From Syntrophaceae bacterium UBA2192 (GTDB taxonomy: Bacteria; Desulfobacterota; Syntrophia; Syntrophales; UBA2192), in NCBI GenBank assembly GCA_002327315.1, contig DCVI01000046.1:17945-35099 (forward strand): a stretch of 17,155 nt of DNA, given 5' to 3'. The notes under the pieces are model-generated. The model had not been told where the DNA came from and ran no database searches. It was given only the letters and a program-made list of their open reading frames with translations. Made by a program: the position numbers and the translations under genes. Of the stretch, positions 14,308 to 17,155 are shown piece after piece (within the stretch, counting starts at the first letter, position 1; every line of letters starts with the position of its first letter).

Positions 14308-14760
14308 TTATTGCTTCGATCGACGATGGCCGTCCTTGATCAGATTGCAGGTTCCGCACACACCGGTGAGGTTGAGCGTGATCCCGTCGACGGTCTGGTT
14401 GCCTGTCAGCAAATGTTCGAAGCGACTCTCGCGGATGACCTGCTCGGGCAGGCAGGACAGGCTCCGGCAGATGCGGCAGTAGAAATGGGGGTGAGTCGGA
14501 TTGTGCCGGCATGCCATTTCATAGAAATTCACGCCGTGATCCGTCGCGATTTCCCGGATGATTCCCTCGGCTTTGAAGGAAGCCAGGATCCGGTAGACCG
14601 TAACCTTGTTGATCTGGCCCTCACCGCAGACCCGGTCCAGGATGTCCTTTACCCTCAGCGGGGTCTGAGCATGAACGAGTACCGTCAGGACAGCCACGCG
14701 CCGGGATGTCTTCGAAAGGCCCGCATGTTCGAGGGTGGTATGGATGTCGCAGTGTTCCAT
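14308..14760 (-). CDS. zur: Fur-family transcriptional regulator, probable Zur
   Basis: Metal-dependent repressor. The 150 residues have an N-terminal winged helix with recognition region NKVTVYRILASFKAEGII near 51-68, the His-rich hinge HNPTHPHFYCRIC (86-98), and the two structural zinc cysteine pairs Cys95/Cys98 and Cys135/Cys138. Zur is favoured over Fur or PerR because it is the first gene of the znu cluster; sequence alone does not separate these subfamilies. The ATG has no Shine-Dalgarno, and a promoter at 14772-14800 would place the transcript start only about five bases upstream. A palindrome in that promoter suggests autoregulation. It diverges from ccdA. Confidence 0.88.
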   Translation of the reverse strand: MEHCDIHTTLEHAGLSKTSRRVAVLTVLVHAQTPLRVKDILDRVCGEGQINKVTVYRILASFKAEGIIREIATDHGVNFYEMACRHNPTHPHFYCRICRSLSCLPEQVIRESRFEHLLTGNQTVDGITLNLTGVCGTCNLIKDGHRRSKQ

Positions 14761-14771
14761 GAACGATAAAG

Positions 14772-14800
14772 ACTGTACGATAAATGCAACTGATTTGCAA
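14772..14800 (-). promoter_or_regulatory. Candidate promoter of the zur-znu operon
   Basis: On the minus strand, TTGCAA (14800-14795), a 17-nt spacer and TACAGT (14777-14772). The start point would fall near 14765, giving an almost leaderless zur message. The candidate operator at 14785-14799 covers most of the -35 and the spacer. Confidence 0.5.
14785..14799. promoter_or_regulatory. Candidate Zur operator (TGCAA-N5-TTGCA)
   Basis: A perfect inverted repeat with arms TGCAA and TTGCA and a 5-nt centre. The 10-bp palindrome ATTTGCAAAT (14793-14802) overlaps it. It lies in the 121-bp divergent region between zur and ccdA and overlaps the presumed zur -35 box. Assignment to Zur is inference from position and from the Fur-family habit of binding such palindromes near the promoter. 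Confidence 0.5.
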
Positions 14801-14881
14801 ATGCTTTTCCGCGCTTACCCTGTCGCTGCACTTGCACGACCCGTTGAATTGCGTTATGGGTGAGCAAGGTGAAACCAATCC

Positions 14882-15592
14882 ATGGAAATGTTTGACCCGT
14901 TAATCGGACAGTTCGAGTTTTATCTCGGGCAATCTCTTGTGTTCGCCTACGTCGCGGCATACCTGGCAGGCGTCCTTGTCAGCTTTACCCCCTGCATCTA
15001 TCCCGTCATTCCTATAACGGCAGCCGTCATCGGCGGACAGAGGGACATCTCCGGAGCCAGGGGCTTTGTGCTGTCGCTGTTCTTTGTCCTGGGCCTTGCG
15101 CTGACCTACTCGGCACTCGGGGTCTTCGCGGCCTTGACAGGCATGCTATTCGGCACGATACAAACAAGCCCTCTGACCCTGGGGGTTCTGGGGGGTCTTT
15201 TCATCCTCATGGGGCTTGCCATGCTGGATGTATTTCAATTGTCCCTGGAACGATACGCGCCCCGGAACCTGACAGGCGGAAATCGCAAAGGCATCTTCGG
15301 GAGTTTCATGATCGGGGTGACGTCGGGCTTCATCCTGGGCCCCTGCACGGCGCCCGTTCTGGCTGTTATCCTCGGCGTTGTGGCGGCCAGGCAGAGCGTA
15401 TTCTTCGGTGCATCGCTGCTGTTCGTGTTCTCGCTCGGCGTAGGCTCGCTGCTCGTCCTGATCGGCACGTTCGCGGGGATCCTTGCCAGCCTTCCGAAAT
15501 CGGGTGCCTGGATGACCGGTGTAAAAAAGCTGTCCGGGATCGTGATGCTTGCCGCCGGCGCTTATTTTCTGTACAGTGCCTTCATTGCCTGA
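14882..15592 (+). CDS. ccdA: CcdA/DsbD-type cytochrome c biogenesis membrane protein
   Basis: Inner-membrane thiol-disulfide carrier that moves electrons from cytoplasmic thioredoxin to periplasmic acceptors. The 236 residues have six membrane segments and the two family cysteine motifs, SFTPCIYP with Cys38 and LGPCTAP with Cys155, which form the redox pair. It lacks the periplasmic domains of full-length DsbD, as CcdA proteins do. AAGGTGA at 14866-14872 lies 9 nt before the ATG. The next gene, 18 nt downstream, encodes a thioredoxin-like protein that is its likely electron acceptor. It diverges from zur and may share regulation through the intergenic palindrome. Confidence 0.9.
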   Translation: MEMFDPLIGQFEFYLGQSLVFAYVAAYLAGVLVSFTPCIYPVIPITAAVIGGQRDISGARGFVLSLFFVLGLALTYSALGVFAALTGMLFGTIQTSPLTLGVLGGLFILMGLAMLDVFQLSLERYAPRNLTGGNRKGIFGSFMIGVTSGFILGPCTAPVLAVILGVVAARQSVFFGASLLFVFSLGVGSLLVLIGTFAGILASLPKSGAWMTGVKKLSGIVMLAAGAYFLYSAFIA

Positions 15593-15610
15593 ACGAGAGG
15601 GTCTGAAAAC

Positions 15611-16105
15611 ATGAACTGGAGACTGCCGTTTATTCTGCCCATCTGCTGCGCATTTGCGTTCGCCTGCTCCCTCGGCGAAGAACCCCGGAAAGGCCCGCCG
15701 GTGAAGATCGCCGTCGATGCCGCGGGGCCGGATTTCATTCTCAAAGATTTGAAAGGTCAGGAGGTGAGTCTCGGCAGCTACCGGGACCGTCCCGTCTTGC
15801 TCGTTTTCGGAACGACGTGGTGTCCCTATTGCCGGGAGGAAATCCCGCACATCAAGGATATCTTTCAGAAGGGAAGGGAGAAGAAGCTGGAGGTTCTCAA
15901 TATCTACATCAATGAGCCGGAGGCCAAGGTCTCCGCCTTCGCCGCCAAGTATGCGCTGCCCTACCGAGTGCTCCTGGACAGCGATGGCAAGGTGGCCGAG
16001 CGCTACCAGGTCCGCGGCGTCCCGACGCTTGTCCTCCTGGACAGGCAGGGGAAAATCGTGTGCTATCAGTGCAGGAACCTGGATACCATGCTCAAAGACC
16101 TTTGA
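15611..16105 (+). CDS. TlpA/ResA-like thioredoxin-fold protein, exported
   Basis: A 164-residue periplasmic thiol-disulfide protein. An N-terminal hydrophobic stretch (5-18) ends AFAC, so Cys19 may be lipidated, although the lipobox is weak; otherwise it is a plain signal or anchor. The thioredoxin domain has the active site WCPYC (Cys71, Cys74) and the cis-proline in GVPT (Pro138), and the AhpC/TSA-like start GPDFILKDLKGQEVSL. ResA/TlpA-type proteins reduce apocytochrome c or other exported thiols using electrons from CcdA/DsbD, which fits its position 18 nt after ccdA. AGAGGG precedes the start. Directly after the stop begins the longest heptamer array in the window. Confidence 0.87.
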   Translation: MNWRLPFILPICCAFAFACSLGEEPRKGPPVKIAVDAAGPDFILKDLKGQEVSLGSYRDRPVLLVFGTTWCPYCREEIPHIKDIFQKGREKKLEVLNIYINEPEAKVSAFAAKYALPYRVLLDSDGKVAERYQVRGVPTLVLLDRQGKIVCYQCRNLDTMLKDL

Positions 16106-16252
16106 GGTTCAAGGCCCAATGGGTGCGGGATTCGGGATTCCGGAATCAGGACTCCGGATACGCAATTCCAACCGCGATGCATCTGCCTGAAGCCCGACGC
16201 CGGAAGCCTGAAACCGGCGCGAAGCGCTTCAAAGACCCCATACCCCATTCTT
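16106..16252. repeat. Twenty-one-unit 7-nt register array abutting the TlpA-like stop
   Basis: From the first base after the TGA (16103-16105), 21 heptamers stay in register for 147 bp. GGGATTC occurs twice (16127, 16134), then CGGAATC (16141), AGGACTC (16148) and CGGATAC (16155). The second half is C-rich: AAGCCCG (16190), ACGCCGG (16197), AAGCCTG (16204), AAACCGG (16211), AAGACCC (16232) and CATACCC (16239). AATGGG (16118-16123) near the left end and CCCATT (16243-16248) at the right end are complementary, closing a long imperfect hairpin followed by a T-rich stretch (16247-16260). Internal perfect palindromes are GATTCCGGAATC (16136-16147) and GAAGCGCTTC (16221-16230). Confidence 0.8.
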
Positions 16253-16303
16253 TTTTATTCTGATTTTCCTTGCTTTATTTCCATGCAACCGTTAAATTGC
16301 AAT

Positions 16304-16318
16304 TGAGAATCATTCTCA
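16304..16318. promoter_or_regulatory. Fur box upstream of feoB
   Basis: TGAGAAT, a central C and ATTCTCA form a perfect 7-1-7 palindrome that matches the classical Fur-box pattern. It lies 12 bp before the feoB ATG and overlaps a possible -10 box CATAAT (16317-16322); no convincing -35 was found. Fe-Fur binding here would block feoB transcription when iron is sufficient. Confidence 0.85.
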
Positions 16319-16330
16319 TAATCTAGGGAA

Positions 16331-17155
16331 ATGAGTGTGCAGGACATCAACGCGGCAGCGATAGCAGAAAACAACGGGGAGGAAAGGCGTCTCGTCCTGG
16401 TCGGTCACCCGAATGTTGGGAAAAGCAAAATCTTTTCTCTCCTGACCGGCCAATATGTCATTGTGTCCAACTACCCGGGCACGACGGTGGAGATCAGTTC
16501 CGGGAAGGCCACTGAGGTGGACTACCATGTAGTTGACACACCGGGAATTGGCGGTGTTGTGCCCCGCAGTGAGGAGGAACTGGTTGCCCTCCGGACCCTC
16601 TTGACCGATCAGGTCGCGGCCATCCTGCAGGTAGGGGATGCCAAGAATCTCAGGAGAACACTCCTGCTGACGCTGGCTCTCATTGAGACGGGTCTGCCGC
16701 TCGTCCTGGACCTCAATATGGCCGATGAGGCGGAGAGGAAAGGGTACCACATCGATCCGTCCAGGCTGTCCCGGAGCCTGGGATTTCCCGTAGCCATGAC
16801 GGTTGCCACGGAAGGCAGGGGCAAAGATGAACTCCTGGATTCCCTGAGAAGGCCTGCGAGATCGCCGATACGCATCATCTACGATCAACGGGTGGAAATT
16901 GCCGCCCAGCAGATCGCCGATTACCTGCCGGATTACCGCATCTCCAAGAGGGCCATCGCCCTGACGCTCCTGTCGGCGAATCCCTCCCTGGCGGATACCC
17001 TGCTGGGTAGGCACGAAAAGGAATGCCGGGCGGTCAAAGAGATCATCGCCCGGACGCAGAGCGAGGTTCTCGAGCCCCTTCAGCAATCGATCATGAATGC
17101 CAGGACAGCCTGCGTCGAAAGGCTGATCCGCGAATGCCAGACACTGGAGAAAGGG
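16331..17155 (+). CDS. feoB: Ferrous iron transport protein B, N-terminal part (cut by window end)
   Basis: The frame is open without a stop for 275 codons to the window edge. The visible part is the cytoplasmic G domain of FeoB: G1 GHPNVGKS (25-32), G2 threonine in YPGTTVE (48-54), G3 DTPG (69-72) and G4 NMAD (129-132). After about residue 155 comes a helical cytosolic segment. The membrane domains would follow outside the window. G1 has His where many FeoB proteins have Asn (GNPN), and the following residues are KIF rather than TLF. AGGG at 16325-16328 is only two bases before ATG 16331; the in-frame GTG at 16337 has better spacing, so the start is uncertain by two codons. No feoA precedes it; a perfect Fur box does. 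Confidence 0.88.
   Translation, partial: MSVQDINAAAIAENNGEERRLVLVGHPNVGKSKIFSLLTGQYVIVSNYPGTTVEISSGKATEVDYHVVDTPGIGGVVPRSEEELVALRTLLTDQVAAILQVGDAKNLRRTLLLTLALIETGLPLVLDLNMADEAERKGYHIDPSRLSRSLGFPVAMTVATEGRGKDELLDSLRRPARSPIRIIYDQRVEIAAQQIADYLPDYRISKRAIALTLLSANPSLADTLLGRHEKECRAVKEIIARTQSEVLEPLQQSIMNARTACVERLIRECQTLEKG

Noticed and set aside
10748..16252. CRISPR array as an explanation of the periodic spacers
   Set aside because: There is no conserved 24-40-nt repeat with spacers; the units are 7-9 nt and degenerate, and no cas genes are present.
1..17155. tRNA, rRNA, insertion sequence or prophage genes
   Set aside because: No cloverleaf with TTCRA arm, no rRNA conserved blocks and no transposase or integrase motifs were found on either strand by reading.

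Overview
The window is about 17 kb of GC-rich bacterial chromosome, roughly 60% GC by eye. It looks like a deltaproteobacterial-type genome (Desulfobacterota, possibly Syntrophales-like). That placement is an inference from gene order (tRNA nucleotidyltransferase, trpS, scpA, scpB, rluB, IHF/HU gene, site-2 protease) and from the short ArgA-like acetyltransferase; no rRNA or other phylogenetic marker was compared. There are no tRNAs, rRNAs, transposases, phage genes or CRISPR arrays. Almost every gene is a recognisable housekeeping gene.

Layout. (1) 172-3239, plus strand: nadK, recN and a GNAT acetyltransferase. (2) 3240-3596: gene-free, filled by a composite palindromic intergenic repeat. 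(3) 3597-6238, plus: mltA lipoprotein, an HU-type gene between two hairpin terminators, and a short tRNA nucleotidyltransferase. (4) 6282-10747, plus: a promoter, then tightly packed trpS, scpA, scpB and rluB, then an IHF-beta-like gene with its own promoter and terminator, then an M50 site-2 protease whose start codon abuts that terminator. (5) 10877-14760, minus: a zinc operon in the order fur-family regulator (zur), znuA, znuC, znuB, radC. (6) 14882-16105, plus, divergent from zur: a CcdA/DsbD-type membrane electron carrier and a TlpA/ResA-like thioredoxin. (7) 16304-17155, plus: a perfect Fur box and the first 275 codons of feoB, cut by the window end. The right third is therefore a metal-uptake and thiol-redox cluster, with zinc uptake probably under Zur and ferrous iron uptake under Fur.

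The most unusual signal is between genes. Several intergenic spacers are built of degenerate short units kept in strict register: 7-nt units at 2744-2772, 10748-10873, 12494-12570 and 16106-16252; 9-nt units at 12422-12493; 8-nt units at 2-97. The four 7-nt arrays directly abut a stop codon of a flanking gene. Neighbouring units resemble each other more than distant ones. The longer arrays drift from G-rich units (often GGG+N4) to C-rich units (CCC+N4), so each is both an imperfect long hairpin and a potential G-quadruplex former. The clearest case is a four-run G3N4 motif at 10792-10815. I know no name for this class; whether it is already described needs a database search. A different, composite palindrome family fills 3279-3471.
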